A DNA stretch of 64,000 nt from Cryobacterium sp. Y82 (GCF_002929495.1 NZ_PJJJ01000028.1:109728-173727); one strand, 5' to 3'; positions 24,288 through 33,582 are shown, counted from the first letter of the stretch. Numbers and translations: made by a program. Notes: generated from the sequence alone by a model not told the origin.

Positions 24288-25094
24288 ATGTTGACAATCG
24301 AAAGCGCCGCACGAATCACCGCCGTCATCGTGGGCATAGGAATTCTTCAAGGTTCTTTGCAATTGCTTTTGAGTTTGAAAGAATTCGGCTCGAGCGGGCT
24401 GTTTGACTGGAATAGCAGACAGATCCTCGCTAGGTCACCCGGTGCGTCACGTAGATGGATGGTCGGGCACAGCGGCTCAGTGTGGCTACGTATTGTTGTG
24501 ATTGCTCGAATCGTCTGTTCCATAGCGCTAATCACTCCGTTTCAAAGTAATCTGCTCTACGCCAGTTACGCAACGATCATTTTGCTGTCAAGCCTTTTCC
24601 TGGCCTATCAAATCCGCTATGGCAAAGATGGCTCCAATCAAATATCGTTCATCATCCTTGCGGGCTTGGCATTCACCTTCCTGCTCCCAACGTCGAGTCC
24701 TTTTCAAGCCGTGGGGTTGTATTTCATCGCGGCGCAGGCTTTGTTGGCATATTTCGCTGCGGGAATATCGAAGATATCCAACGCACAGTGGCGTCAAGGA
24801 TCAGCGTTGCAAAGCATTCTCAACACCGCTACTTATGGACACTCCACGGCCGCAGCCGTACTTCGTAGACGACCTTGGCTTGGAGGCTTCGTCGGATGGT
24901 CAGTTATCGTCGTGGAGATCATTTTTCCCTTAGTCCTTGTGGCTCCCCCTGGAGTGCTGGTAGCGCTGCTTTTTGCCGGGGCCATGCTCCATCTCGGAAC
25001 AGCCGTGCTGATTGGCCTCGACACTTTCTTTTGGGCCTTCACCGCGACATTTCCGGCGATAATCTTCGTGCACGGGGTTCTCCTCGGCAGATAG
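24288..25094 (+). CDS. Polytopic HTTM-domain-like membrane protein
   Basis: This 268-aa protein has about seven hydrophobic helices. The stretch AVGLYFIAAQALLAYFAAGI followed by SKISNAQWRQGSALQSIL, then EIIFPLVLVAPPGVLVALLF with HLGTAVLIGLDTFFWAF, is the pattern of the HTTM (horizontally transferred transmembrane) domain shared by SdpB and the vitamin-K-dependent gamma-carboxylase family. The His in the last block is the typical conserved one. Codon use is AT-rich like its upstream partner. The family includes peptide-modifying or toxin-maturation enzymes, so action on the upstream 75-aa peptide is a testable idea, not shown here. Confidence 0.7.
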   Translation: MLTIESAARITAVIVGIGILQGSLQLLLSLKEFGSSGLFDWNSRQILARSPGASRRWMVGHSGSVWLRIVVIARIVCSIALITPFQSNLLYASYATIILLSSLFLAYQIRYGKDGSNQISFIILAGLAFTFLLPTSSPFQAVGLYFIAAQALLAYFAAGISKISNAQWRQGSALQSILNTATYGHSTAAAVLRRRPWLGGFVGWSVIVVEIIFPLVLVAPPGVLVALLFAGAMLHLGTAVLIGLDTFFWAFTATFPAIIFVHGVLLGR

Positions 25095-25394
25095 AACAGC
25101 AGTGAAGTGCTAGGACATTTCATCGCTTTTTTCGGTGAAAAGATTCTTTTGGGCGACCTTCTCACCCCGTAGTGGTTTTCGACCAAGGCGTTCGTGGTGG
25201 AGATGTTGTGCGACGCAGATCGCGGTTCCCGTGTTCTCCGTTCTGAGGTCAGCCGGCCGGCTCACACGGGGGCGGCGAGCGGGACATCTTCGAATCATCG
25301 TCGTCTACTTGGCTCCCTGCGGTGCCGAGAGGACGATCGTCCCGTATGCCCCGTCCGAGAAAATGCTCGGTGAACGGAGGGCGGATGCAACCGG
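25095..25394. other. Intergenic remnant between HTTM gene and IS30 fragment
   Basis: About 300 bp. The minus strand carries an open stretch (TENTGTAICVAQHLHHERLG) that I cannot assign and that ends at a stop near 25110. No promoter or repeat stands out. Probably debris from earlier insertions. Confidence 0.35.
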
Positions 25395-26381
25395 TCGTCG
25401 CAACGACGGGCTCTTCTGGCTCTGACAATAGTGGTTGCATGGCTTGAGCGGGTGTGCTGCCGTCGAGTGTTTTGCTGGGTCGATTGTTGAGTTCGGTAGC
25501 GACTTCGAGTAGTCGCTCGGGCGAATGAACGGATAAGTCGGTGCCTGTGGGGAGATACTGGCGCAGCAGCCCGTTGATGTTCTCGTTGGTGCCCCGCTGC
25601 TCGGGGAGAGTCTTGATGGCGGCTAACAGCCCACCGCGAATTGTGATCGCGCCGGGTCACCGGGGAGGTGGACCAGCATTGTGAACCGGGTCTGACGCTC
25701 CACCAACGTAGCGATCGCCGACCCTCAGTGTGACCCCACGATTAGATCCCCTTCTAATGCCCAGGCACGGCGCGGCCGGTGCGCAAGTGCTGATGCAGAT
25801 CACCGCGCACGTCACCCCGGCCGCCCCCATAAAGCGCCTGGTAGATCGCCTCCGAGGCTGACTCGCATTTCCTGCCGATCCGGAAACACGGCAGCCAGAT
25901 GGTCGCTGATCTGTTCCGGACTCCATTTCACGCACAACGTGGTCTGCACCAAGAAGGCCAGTTTCGGATGGTCGAATTTGCTGGCCTTGGGACGACGACC
26001 GCGAAGCTCCGACTGCTTCTGCGCCGCATACGGGGCATACCTCGTCCGTGCTCGCGGGCCAGCCTTGGACCCGCCTCGAGCGAGCTCTCTACTGATCGTG
26101 GCAGTAGACCGGCCCACCAGGACAGTGATCGCCCGCACGCCGGTACCAGTCACGTGCAAATCCGCAATCCGCAACCGCTCCTCCAAGGACAAGTACCGCC
26201 CCAACCGCTCTGCCTCAGGAAGAGGGATCCGCCCACCCGTTGCTTGACGCCAACGCCGTCCAGTTCGTCGATTCACGCCGACAGCATCGCACGCTGCCGT
26301 CAGCGTCGAGCCTTGACTCATCAACACCCAAAACCGCGCCTGCTTCTCCACCAACTCATACTTCGACCACACGGACAACAC
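25395..26381 (-). pseudogene. IS30-family transposase, frameshifted and internally deleted
   Basis: The N-terminal half is intact in one frame: LTAACDAVGVNRRTGRRWRQ, LSLEERLRIADLHVTGTGVR and the helix-turn-helix VGRSTATISRELARGGSK, then KWSPEQISDHLAAVFPDRQE. Near 25860 the frame changes (EAIYQALYGGGRG-like text), in-frame stops appear where IS30 has AVPGHWEGDLI, and a third frame supplies the C-terminus RGTNENINGLLRQYLPTGTD and LNNRPSKTLDGSTPAQAM. About 40 codons including the second catalytic Asp are missing between TLPEQ and RGTNEN. The end is approximate because the frame runs past the usual stop. The copy cannot be active. Confidence 0.85.
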
Positions 26382-26394
26382 CTCACAAATGGGA

Positions 26395-27027
26395 GTGTCG
26401 CGACGACGTCGGGCAGCCCCTTCAACCCGTCACAGACCAGGAAGAACGTGTCGGTCACCCCACGGTTTTTGATGTCCGTCAACAGACATCCAGAACTTAG
26501 CGCCCTCACCGCCGGTGCCGGCCCACAGCCCGAGAATATCCTTGTCGCCATCCAAGGTCACGCCGATAGCCGCGTAGATAGGCCGGTTGGCGACCTGCCC
26601 GTCGCGGATCTTCACCACGATCGCATCAATGAAGATAGCCGCGTAAACGGCGTCCAACGGGCGTGACTGCCAGGCTTGCATCTCCTCGATCACCGTGTCG
26701 GTGATGCGGGAGATGGTCTCTTTCGATACCTGCGCACCATAGATCTGGTTAAAGTGCGCGCTGATCTCGCCAGTCGTCAGGCCACGAGCACACAACGACA
26801 GCGCGCCAGTCCGGCGCACGATTCTTTTCATGGCCGAGGTGATCGGTCATTTCCTCGTTCAGCGCGGCCTCGAGAAATGTTTTCGTGAACTGGCCCAGCA
26901 GCCCATTCGGACCGTCCAGGGCCAAGCCCTGCTCCTTAGCCAGGCGTACCCATTCCTTCGCCGCCACCGCTTCACGGGTCGGCTCAGATTTCGTTTGCTT
27001 CGTCACAGCATCAAGTGTCGTCATCAC
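26395..27027 (-). pseudogene. IS256 (Mutator)-family transposase remnant
   Basis: The N-terminus (TTLDAVTKQTKSEPTREAVA; GPNGLLGQFTKTFLEAALNE; EMTDHLGHEKNRAP) is followed by a gap of roughly 60 codons and a frame change near 26800, then the catalytic region: ALSLCARGLTTGEISAHFNQ, VSKETISRITDTVIEEMQAW, IFIDAIVVKIRDGQVANRPI with the first Asp, and LDGDKDILGLWAG. A second frame change near 26480 moves to LLTDIKNRGVTDTFFLVCDG-LKGLPDVV, and the C-terminus is lost next to the IS30 copy. The order suggests an IS256 element broken by deletion and by the neighbouring IS30 insertion. Confidence 0.87.
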
Positions 27028-27098
27028 GGCACCTTTCCCGCCAGACCTGAGTCCAGCGCGTCAGGCCGGAAATACCGTTTAAAAGACAGTCCGCCCTG

Positions 27099-27495
27099 GT
27101 GACGAACCTCGTTTGGATCGGGACGCTGAAGTTCCAGAAGTATGAGACGGAAAACATCAAGCCCCTGGTCACCTCCAGCCCTTTGTTCTCGTCGGTGGAC
27201 AAAAAAGTTGGGCGAGAAGAGGACGGCGCAGCTGATCGGAGTCACCGAAATCGCCATAGGCTTCCTGATCGCCGCCGAGCCTTTCGCACCGCGTGCTTCG
27301 GCCGTCGGCAGTATGGGTGCCATCGGGATGTTCCTCACGACCCTCAGTTTCATGGCCACGAATCCGGGGATGCGGCAGGAAAACCACGGGACGACCAAGT
27401 TGTCCATGGTTGGGCAATTCCTGCTCAAGGACAGCGTGTCTCTCGGGGCGGCGATCCCAACGGCCGCGGAGTCGCTGAAGCACAAGCGTCACTGA
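27099..27495 (+). pseudogene. DUF417/RclC (YkgB)-like membrane protein, truncated and frameshifted
   Basis: The C-terminal two thirds of a DUF417 membrane protein is visible: NLVWIGTLKFQKYETENIKP and LVTSSPLF in one frame, then KKLGEKRTAQLIGVTEIAIG, FLIAAEPFAPRASAVGSMGA and GQFLLKDSVSLGAAIPTAAE in the next. The frames join at a run of six A residues near 27203-27208; five would restore the family text D-K-K-L-G. The N-terminus is missing next to the IS256 remnant. In E. coli, RclC belongs to the reactive-chlorine response. If the extra A is real the gene is dead. Confidence 0.82.
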
Positions 27496-27784
27496 CAAAG
27501 CTGGAGAGAACACTTGCCCGCCCCGCCCTGCCCTGGCCTCGTCATCGAGTCCGCTGTGCCCGGGACTCTCCGGTTAATCGCCGGAGGACCGATCCTTCCC
27601 GTTGCACGATGCCGCGTTAACGCCTGATCCGCGGCAGCGGGCCATTTTTGCAGACTTGGTGCTGCCCTATGTCCAATGCCAGGGCTGTCCGCCAAGCCGG
27701 CATGCGAACTTGTCACGGCGCCTACTGACCTTGGCCCAGCCATGGGATCAGACTCCCCTCGCCGCCGGCTCTAACCGGCAATAG
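27496..27784. other. Intergenic stretch, nothing recognised
   Basis: About 290 bp after the RclC-like remnant. Open frames on both strands are short, overlap each other and show no family text. No terminator or promoter identified. Confidence 0.4.
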
Positions 27785-28171
27785 CCAACGACCTGGGTCA
27801 TCGAAGGTCTGTTGCCATATCTGAACGCGGACGCACCGCTCGTGACGCTGCAAGGAGTTGCGGCGTTGTCGGTTCCGAGTTCACGGGCCGTGATCGAACG
27901 GGCCGGCCCCCTGCTGGCCACCGAGAATATGGAAGCGAAGCTGCGGGAGTTCAGCGCCCAGACCGGTCTGTCAAAAGTGTGCTTCGATGAAATGGTCTCA
28001 TTTTTCGGTTGGCGTAACGGAAGTCAAGTTATTCGCTGCGCCAAGCTCCTCGAGGTCTCGGGGTCTGGTCAGCTGTCGGTATGTCAGACTCCTCGGCGCA
28101 CTCCACCGTTCGCTACATGGAGGGCCGGCATCGCTAGGACAGCGACCGATCGGGCACTGAGGTGGAATTAA
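27785..28171 (+). pseudogene. Unassigned ORF remnant
   Basis: From 27785 (after a stop at 27782) the frame reads WVIEGLLPYLNADAPLVTLQ, AVIERAGPLLATENMEAKLR and EFSAQTGLSKVCFDEMVSFF. GC-rich third positions and helical text look like a real protein for about 90 codons, then the sequence becomes low-quality (CQTPRRTPPFATWRAG). TTG 27812 would be the only start and no RBS precedes it. I do not recognise the family; it is probably a decayed fragment. Confidence 0.3.
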
Positions 28172-28266
28172 TTCGGCGATGTGATGGAATCGAAACTATT
28201 CGTCTCGGCTCCCTTGAGTTCTATGAGTGGCCTGTGGAAATTACGTGAACTGCCCGCAGCCATCCG

Positions 28267-28308
28267 ACCCCTGAATCCCGTGTAAAAAACCGAGACTCAG
28301 GGGTTTTT
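28267..28308 (+). terminator. Intrinsic terminator
   Basis: ACCCCTGA (28267-28274) pairs with TCAGGGGT (28297-28304) across a 22-base loop and the right arm runs into TTTTTC. This is a classical plus-strand terminator and it marks the right end of the mobile-element-rich stretch before the dehydrogenase gene. Confidence 0.7.
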
Positions 28309-28462
28309 CTGTGCCCCAGAGTCGCCGTCTCGGCAACGTCGGAGAAGATGCCGCGTGGACGACGGCGTCGTGCCGCTGTCAGCACGCCGCTGGCCCTCAC
28401 CCGCCTCCGATAAGGTGAAAGGCGTCCTCGCCATACCCAGCCCCCTTAATCGGAGGAGCTCC

Positions 28463-29557
28463 ATGCCCACCACAGTCACAGGTGTCATCGCCCGTTCGAA
28501 GGGCGCGCCAGTCGAACTGGTCGAAATTGTCATCCCCGATCCCGGCCCAGGTGAAGTCATCGTGGACATCGAAACGTGCGGCGTCTGCCATACCGACTTT
28601 CACTATAAGGAGGGCGGCATTAATGACGACTTCCCCTTCCTGCTCGGGCATGAAGCCGCCGGGCGCGTCAGCGTCATCGGCGACGGCGTCACTCACGTCA
28701 CGGTCGGCGACTTCGTGGTGCTCAACTGGCGCGCCGTCTGCGGCGAATGTCGGGCCTGTAAGCGGGCCGAACCCTGGTACTGCTTCAACACCTTCAACGC
28801 CACCCAGAAGATGACCCTCGCCGACGGCACCGAGCTCAGCCCGGCCCTCGGTATCGGCGCTTTCGCCGAGAAGACCCTCGTGCACGCCAGGCAGTGCACC
28901 AAGGTGAATCCGGATGCCGACCCCGCGGCCGTCGGACTCCTCGGCTGCGGCATCATGGCTGGCATCGGCGCGGCCATGAACACCGGCAACGTCAGCCGCG
29001 GCGACTCGGTCGCCGTGATCGGCTGCGGCGGGGTGGGGGATGCCGCGATTGTAGGATCACGCCTGGCTGGAGCATCCGTCATCATCGCCATCGACCGCGA
29101 CCCCAAGAAGCTCGACAAGGCCAAACAGCTCGGCGCCACGCACTCCATCGACTCGTCGTACCTGAATGAGGCCGGCGTCGTTGCAGCGGTGCAGGCATTG
29201 ACCGGCGGATTCGGCGCCAACGTCGTCATCGACGCCGTCGGCCGTCCCGAAACCTGGCGGCAGGCGTTCTACGCCAGGGACCTGGCCGGAACGGTCGTAC
29301 TGGTCGGCGTGCCAAACCCTGAAATGATGCTCGAAATCCCACTTATCGACGTTTTTGGGCGCGGCGGCTCGCTCAAATCGAGCTGGTATGGCGACTGCCT
29401 GCCGGAGCGCGACTTTCCCATGCTGACCGACCTGTACCTGCAGGGACGGCTGCCGCTCGACGAATTCGTCAGCGAGAAGATCGGCATCGGCGAAATCGAG
29501 GCGGCATTTGAGAAAATGGCACTCGGCGACGTGCTGCGCTCGGTGGTGGTGCTCTGA
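28463..29557 (+). CDS. Zn-dependent alcohol dehydrogenase, probable S-(hydroxymethyl)mycothiol dehydrogenase
   Basis: This 364-aa medium-chain dehydrogenase has catalytic Zn ligands in [13 protein letters not shown] and [10 protein letters not shown], structural Zn cysteines in [19 protein letters not shown] and the coenzyme loop [14 protein letters not shown]. The N-terminal and structural-Zn text match actinobacterial mycothiol-dependent formaldehyde dehydrogenases (MscR). The enzyme oxidises the mycothiol-formaldehyde adduct with NAD. GGAGGAG precedes ATG 28463; the longer open frame upstream is ignored. The next gene, an MBL hydrolase, begins in its stop codon, the usual pairing for this pathway. 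Confidence 0.87.
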   Translation: MPTTVTGVIARSKGAPVELVEIVIPDPGPGEVIVDIETCGVCHTDFHYKEGGINDDFPFLLGHEAAGRVSVIGDGVTHVTVGDFVVLNWRAVCGECRACKRAEPWYCFNTFNATQKMTLADGTELSPALGIGAFAEKTLVHARQCTKVNPDADPAAVGLLGCGIMAGIGAAMNTGNVSRGDSVAVIGCGGVGDAAIVGSRLAGASVIIAIDRDPKKLDKAKQLGATHSIDSSYLNEAGVVAAVQALTGGFGANVVIDAVGRPETWRQAFYARDLAGTVVLVGVPNPEMMLEIPLIDVFGRGGSLKSSWYGDCLPERDFPMLTDLYLQGRLPLDEFVSEKIGIGEIEAAFEKMALGDVLRSVVVL

Positions 29558-30210
29558 TGGCCGCACGCATTGACCACCTCGTCACCGTCGGCACCTTCAG
29601 CCTCGACGGCGGTACGTGGGATCTCGACAACAACGTCTGGATCGTTGGCGACGACGCCGAATGCGTCGTCATCGATGCTGCCCACGACGCCGACGCGATC
29701 CTGAAGGCCGTAGGCGACCGTAAGCTGCTGGCCATTCTGTGCACCCACGGGCACAACGACCACATCGGTGCAGCCGTCGGAGTGAGCGCCGCAACGGGCG
29801 CCCCGGTCTGGCTGCACCCAGCCGACACCATGCTCTGGGAGACGGTCTTTCCAGCGGATGCTGCTGCGTCTGTTGCGGCAGGCACGCGCCCGAAGGCGCT
29901 GGAGGACGGCCAGCGCATCGCCGTCGCCGGCATCGAGCTCGAGGTGCTGCACACGCCCGGGCACTCGCCAGGATCGGTCTGCTTCTCTGTGCCGGAACTC
30001 GGGACGGTGTTCAGCGGCGACACGCTCTTCCACGGTGGGCCGGGCGCGACCGGACGATCGTTCAGCGATTTCCCCACGATCATCGACTCGATCACCACCG
30101 CGCTGCTCACGCTGCCGGCTGCCACCGTGGTGCGCACCGGACACGGTCAGTCCACGCTGATCGGCGACGAGGCGAGCCACCGTGAAGAGTGGATCACTCG
30201 CGGGCGCTAA
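29557..30210 (+). CDS. Metallo-beta-lactamase-fold hydrolase, partner of the mycothiol dehydrogenase
   Basis: This 217-aa protein has the metal motif CTHGHNDHIGAA (HxHxDH), a second His in LHTPGHSPGS and a bridging Asp in FSGDTLFHGGPGAT. The fold is that of glyoxalase II-like thioester hydrolases. Its ATG overlaps the TGA of the dehydrogenase, so translation is coupled. In this context it probably hydrolyses S-formylmycothiol or a related thioester to finish formaldehyde detoxification (inference from genome context). Confidence 0.88.
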   Translation: MAARIDHLVTVGTFSLDGGTWDLDNNVWIVGDDAECVVIDAAHDADAILKAVGDRKLLAILCTHGHNDHIGAAVGVSAATGAPVWLHPADTMLWETVFPADAAASVAAGTRPKALEDGQRIAVAGIELEVLHTPGHSPGSVCFSVPELGTVFSGDTLFHGGPGATGRSFSDFPTIIDSITTALLTLPAATVVRTGHGQSTLIGDEASHREEWITRGR

Positions 30211-30228
30211 GCCTCGATCCAGTTCGTC

Positions 30229-30257
30229 TTGCACTTTGTGCGTTGTTGCACTTAGTG
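30229..30257. promoter_or_regulatory. Tandem TTGCACTT(T/A)GTG repeats, candidate TetR operator
   Basis: TTGCACTTTGTG (30229-30240) and TTGCACTTAGTG (30246-30257) are 17 bp apart. GCACTTTGTGC is itself a palindrome. They end 8 bp before the tetR start, in the position of the promoter, so autorepression of the tetR-MMPL operon is likely. Confidence 0.6.
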
Positions 30258-30264
30258 TAAGCAA

Positions 30265-30924
30265 GTGATTTTTCTTGATGCCATACCCGATCGCCGTACC
30301 GAGCTCAAGGCGCGCTACCGCCAGGCCATTTTGGATGCCGCCGACTCGCTCATTCGCGAGCGGGGCAAACCACAATTCAGCGTCGACGAACTCGCGGAGC
30401 GCGCCGACGTCTCCCGGCGTACGGTTTTCAACCACTTCTCATCGCTCGACGATGTGATCATGACCACCTGCACGCGGGTGCTCAGTGCCACCGTCGATGA
30501 ATTCCGTGCGGCGACGGCATCGACCCCGGTGGGAGACGGTAGTCGCGACGCCCTGTTCGATGAGATCACGACGGCTCTGCGTACCATCGACCTGCCGCCC
30601 GTGGTCGCCTATCTCGCCGGCGTGCTCACGGTCGAGGGCGAAGACGGTCGTTCCCGGCACAGCATCGGTGACGTCTTCACCCGCACGACAGAGCAGCTCT
30701 CAACGGAGATCGCCGATCGCACGAGCGCGATCGACGAATTCGAGGTTTCCATTCTTGTCAGCTCGGTGATGAATGGCATCGCCATCGTCTCGGCGCACTG
30801 GTTGGCTCTTACGGGTGGGACGCTCGACGCACCCTCCCGCGCTGTCTGGCACGAACTGCTCGACCGCCTCATTTTGATCATTCGCATTGGCTATGCACCG
30901 GCCAACCACCAAGAAAGCAACTGA
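30265..30924 (+). CDS. TetR-family regulator of the MMPL transporter
   Basis: This 219-aa protein has an N-terminal TetR helix-turn-helix: RQAILDAADSLIRERGKPQF then SVDELAERADVSRRTVFNHF. The C-terminal ligand domain is helical and variable. GTG 30265 is the only sensible start; the tandem repeats lie just upstream. The MMPL gene follows after 5 bp, so both are in one transcript. It most likely represses export of the MMPL substrate and itself. Confidence 0.9.
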   Translation: MIFLDAIPDRRTELKARYRQAILDAADSLIRERGKPQFSVDELAERADVSRRTVFNHFSSLDDVIMTTCTRVLSATVDEFRAATASTPVGDGSRDALFDEITTALRTIDLPPVVAYLAGVLTVEGEDGRSRHSIGDVFTRTTEQLSTEIADRTSAIDEFEVSILVSSVMNGIAIVSAHWLALTGGTLDAPSRAVWHELLDRLILIIRIGYAPANHQESN

Positions 30925-30929
30925 GAACT

Positions 30930-33443
30930 ATGGCATCGCTTCTCTATCGACTGGGTCGGTTCTCCGCCCGCCGAGCGTGGCTGGTCATCATTGCCTGGGT
31001 GGTTATTCTCGGCCTCGCCGTCGCTGCGTTCGCTGCCTTCGGCGGAACACTCACGTCGTCCGTCAGCATCCCCGGCACCGCCACTCAGAAGGTCAGCGAC
31101 GAACTCGCGGCGAAGTTCCCGGTGGCCAGCGGCGGGCGAGGCACGGTCTTGTTCACCACGACCGATGACTCCGCCTTCACTGGCGCGCAGAAAACCGCCA
31201 TCGGCGCCCTGCTCACGCGTACGATCGGTCTCCACAATGTGAAATCGGTGACGAATCCGTTCGATACCCAAGCGCAGATCGATGACCAGGCGCAGCAGGT
31301 CGTCGACGGGCGGCAGAAGATCGCCGCTGGAACGGCGCAGATCGATGCGGGTCAGGCGCAGATCGATGCGGCAACGGCCCAGGCCGCGGCTGGACAGGGT
31401 CAGCTCGATGCCAGCCGCGCGCAGGCCAAGGCGGCGGGTCAACTCGCTGCTGCTGAGCGGATACTCGATGCACAGCAGGCGCAGATCGACGCGGGCCTGA
31501 CTGCGATTGCCGATCAACAGACGGCACTCACGGCAAGTCGCACCGAGCTCGAGACGTCGAGCACCACGCTTGAGCAGGGAGCGGATCTGCTCGACCTGGC
31601 CGCCGACATCCGTCAAGTCTCGACCGACGAGACGACCGCCGTGGCGAGCATCCAGTTCGACACGTCACTCAACCAGGTACCAGCAGAGTCGAAGGAAGCC
31701 GTTGTCGCGGAGATGAACGACTCCGGGATCGACGGCGTCACGGCTGAAGTTTCCAACGACATCGCCTCCAGCATTCCCGAGATCCTCGGCCCGGGAGAGA
31801 TCGGCGGCGTGATCGTTGCGGCCATCGTGTTGTGGGTCATGCTCGGCACCCTGATCGGTGCGGGACTGCCCTTGTTGAACGCGTTGATCGGCGTGGGTGT
31901 TGGCGTGCTCGCTTCACTCGCACTGTCCGGGGCTGTCGAGATGCTCTCCGTCACTCCGGTTCTGGGCGTCATGCTCGGGCTCGCAGTCGGGATCGACTAC
32001 TCGCTGTTCATCCTCAACCGACATCGCACCCAACTGAGCCACGGCCTGCCTCTGCACGAGTCGATCGGACTGGCCAACGGCACCTCCGGCAACGCGGTCG
32101 TGTTCGCGGGCGCTACCGTGCTCATTGCCCTGCTCGCCCTCAACCTCACCGGCATCCCCTTTCTCGGGCTCATGGGCACGGTCGGTGCCGTCTGCGTCTT
32201 CGTCGCCATTCTCATTGCAATCACGCTCACGCCGGCGGTGCTGGGCGTGGTTGGCACGAAGATCCTCACGAAGAAGGCCCGCGCTCGGGTCGGCCACTTC
32301 AGCAACCAGGCCCGGGTGCCGGTCAAGCCGATGAACACCGTGCGCGCCGTCGTCACGGTGGTCGTGGGCATCGTCGTTCTGCTTGTCGTGGCTATCCCCG
32401 CGCTCTCGATGCGCCTCGGACTCCCCGCCGGCTCGTCCGAACCGCTGGGCTCGAGCGCGTACAACGCTTACAAACTTGCCGACGACAAATTCGGGGCGGG
32501 CGTGAACGGCCCGCTGCTTGTCGTCGCCGATCTCGAGACCGCCATCACGGATGAGGGCCTGCTCGCCGAACAGGTGCGCATCGGAACGGCGCTCCGTACC
32601 GAGAGAGGCGTCGTTGCTGTCGCGCCGATTGGAGTATCCGATGATGACCTGCTTCTCGCTTTCCAGGTCATTCCCGCCGAGGGACCGAACAGCGAATCGA
32701 CCGAGCAGCTCGTCCGTGACCTCCGAGGAATCGATCTCGACGGTGTCGCATCCCTTGGTGTGGCCGGGAACGCATCCGGAAACATCGATGTGAGCGAAAA
32801 ACTCGCCGCCGCGCTCCCGCTGTATCTTCTCGTTGTCGTGGGGCTCTCACTGATCATTCTGATCTTCGTGTTCCGATCGATCCTGGTGCCCGTAACCGCA
32901 ACGCTGGGCTTTGTATTGTCGCTGTTCGCATCCTTCGGGGCTATCACGGCGGTCTTCCAGTGGGGTTGGCTCGGTGCCGTGTTCGGTATCCATGACCCGG
33001 GGCCGATCCTAAGCTTCCTGCCTATTCTCGTTGTCGGTGTTCTGTTCGGGCTGGCGATGGACTACCAGCTGTTCCTGGTCAGCGGCATGCGCGAATCGTA
33101 TGTGCATGGAGCATCGGCGCGCCTTGCCGTGCAGCGCGGGGTGCACGCCGGGCGCACGGTGGTCATCGCCGCCGCGCTCATCATGGCCTCGGTCTTCTCT
33201 GGCTTCATTTTCTCGAACTCGGTCATGATCCAGTCAATCGGTTTCGGGCTCGCCGGTGGCGTACTGCTTGATGCATTTGTGGTGCGACTGCTAATCATCC
33301 CGGCCGTGATGCATTTGCTCGGTGACGCCGCGTGGTGGCTGCCGAAATGGCTCGATCGCATACTGCCCAACGTTGATGTGGAGGGGGCGTCGCTTGAGCG
33401 TTCGCACCCGGTTGCCGAGCGCGTGCCAACGTCGATCGTCTAA
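30930..33443 (+). CDS. MMPL-family (RND-type) membrane exporter
   Basis: This 837-aa transporter has two halves of six TM helices. TM1 is near residue 20 (WLVIIAWVVILGLAVAAFAA); the first extracytoplasmic loop (residues 40-270) contains a Gln/Ala/Asp-rich coiled coil of AQIDAGQAQIDAATAQ-type repeats (about residues 110-200). The proton-relay region appears as LAVGIDYSLFILNRHR in TM4 and GLAMDYQLFLVSGMRE in TM10, both typical of MmpL (G-x-x-x-D-Y). Family members export lipids, siderophores or drugs. The coiled coil is longer than in mycobacterial MmpL3. Regulated by the preceding TetR. Confidence 0.92.
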   Translation: MASLLYRLGRFSARRAWLVIIAWVVILGLAVAAFAAFGGTLTSSVSIPGTATQKVSDELAAKFPVASGGRGTVLFTTTDDSAFTGAQKTAIGALLTRTIGLHNVKSVTNPFDTQAQIDDQAQQVVDGRQKIAAGTAQIDAGQAQIDAATAQAAAGQGQLDASRAQAKAAGQLAAAERILDAQQAQIDAGLTAIADQQTALTASRTELETSSTTLEQGADLLDLAADIRQVSTDETTAVASIQFDTSLNQVPAESKEAVVAEMNDSGIDGVTAEVSNDIASSIPEILGPGEIGGVIVAAIVLWVMLGTLIGAGLPLLNALIGVGVGVLASLALSGAVEMLSVTPVLGVMLGLAVGIDYSLFILNRHRTQLSHGLPLHESIGLANGTSGNAVVFAGATVLIALLALNLTGIPFLGLMGTVGAVCVFVAILIAITLTPAVLGVVGTKILTKKARARVGHFSNQARVPVKPMNTVRAVVTVVVGIVVLLVVAIPALSMRLGLPAGSSEPLGSSAYNAYKLADDKFGAGVNGPLLVVADLETAITDEGLLAEQVRIGTALRTERGVVAVAPIGVSDDDLLLAFQVIPAEGPNSESTEQLVRDLRGIDLDGVASLGVAGNASGNIDVSEKLAAALPLYLLVVVGLSLIILIFVFRSILVPVTATLGFVLSLFASFGAITAVFQWGWLGAVFGIHDPGPILSFLPILVVGVLFGLAMDYQLFLVSGMRESYVHGASARLAVQRGVHAGRTVVIAAALIMASVFSGFIFSNSVMIQSIGFGLAGGVLLDAFVVRLLIIPAVMHLLGDAAWWLPKWLDRILPNVDVEGASLERSHPVAERVPTSIV

Positions 33444-33536
33444 CCGGTCGCGAGAGTGGTAATGGTGGTTTCGCCAAATGCGACGCATCCATTCACTCGC
33501 TCGTAGGAGGGTCGGTGTATTAAACGGAATAGTGTG

Positions 33537-33549
33537 CTCTAAAATAGAG
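33537..33549. promoter_or_regulatory. Palindrome CTCTA-AAA-TAGAG before the nitrite-reductase operon
   Basis: A perfect 5-bp-arm palindrome with a 3-bp spacer lies 33 bp upstream of ATG 33583, in an AT-rich window (GTATTAAACGGAATAGTG just before it). Position and size would suit an Rrf2-, Fnr- or ArnR-type nitrogen-oxide or redox regulator. The regulator is not identified. Confidence 0.45.
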
Positions 33550-33582
33550 GTGTTGTTGTTCGCACCGAGCCGAGGAGACACC

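Noticed and set aside
25899..26666. 255-codon plus-strand ORF across the IS30/IS256 junction
   Set aside because: Antisense to two recognisable transposase remnants; no independent signal.
29269..30435. 388-codon minus-strand ORF opposite the MBL hydrolase and tetR
   Set aside because: Shadow frame across two well-supported genes.
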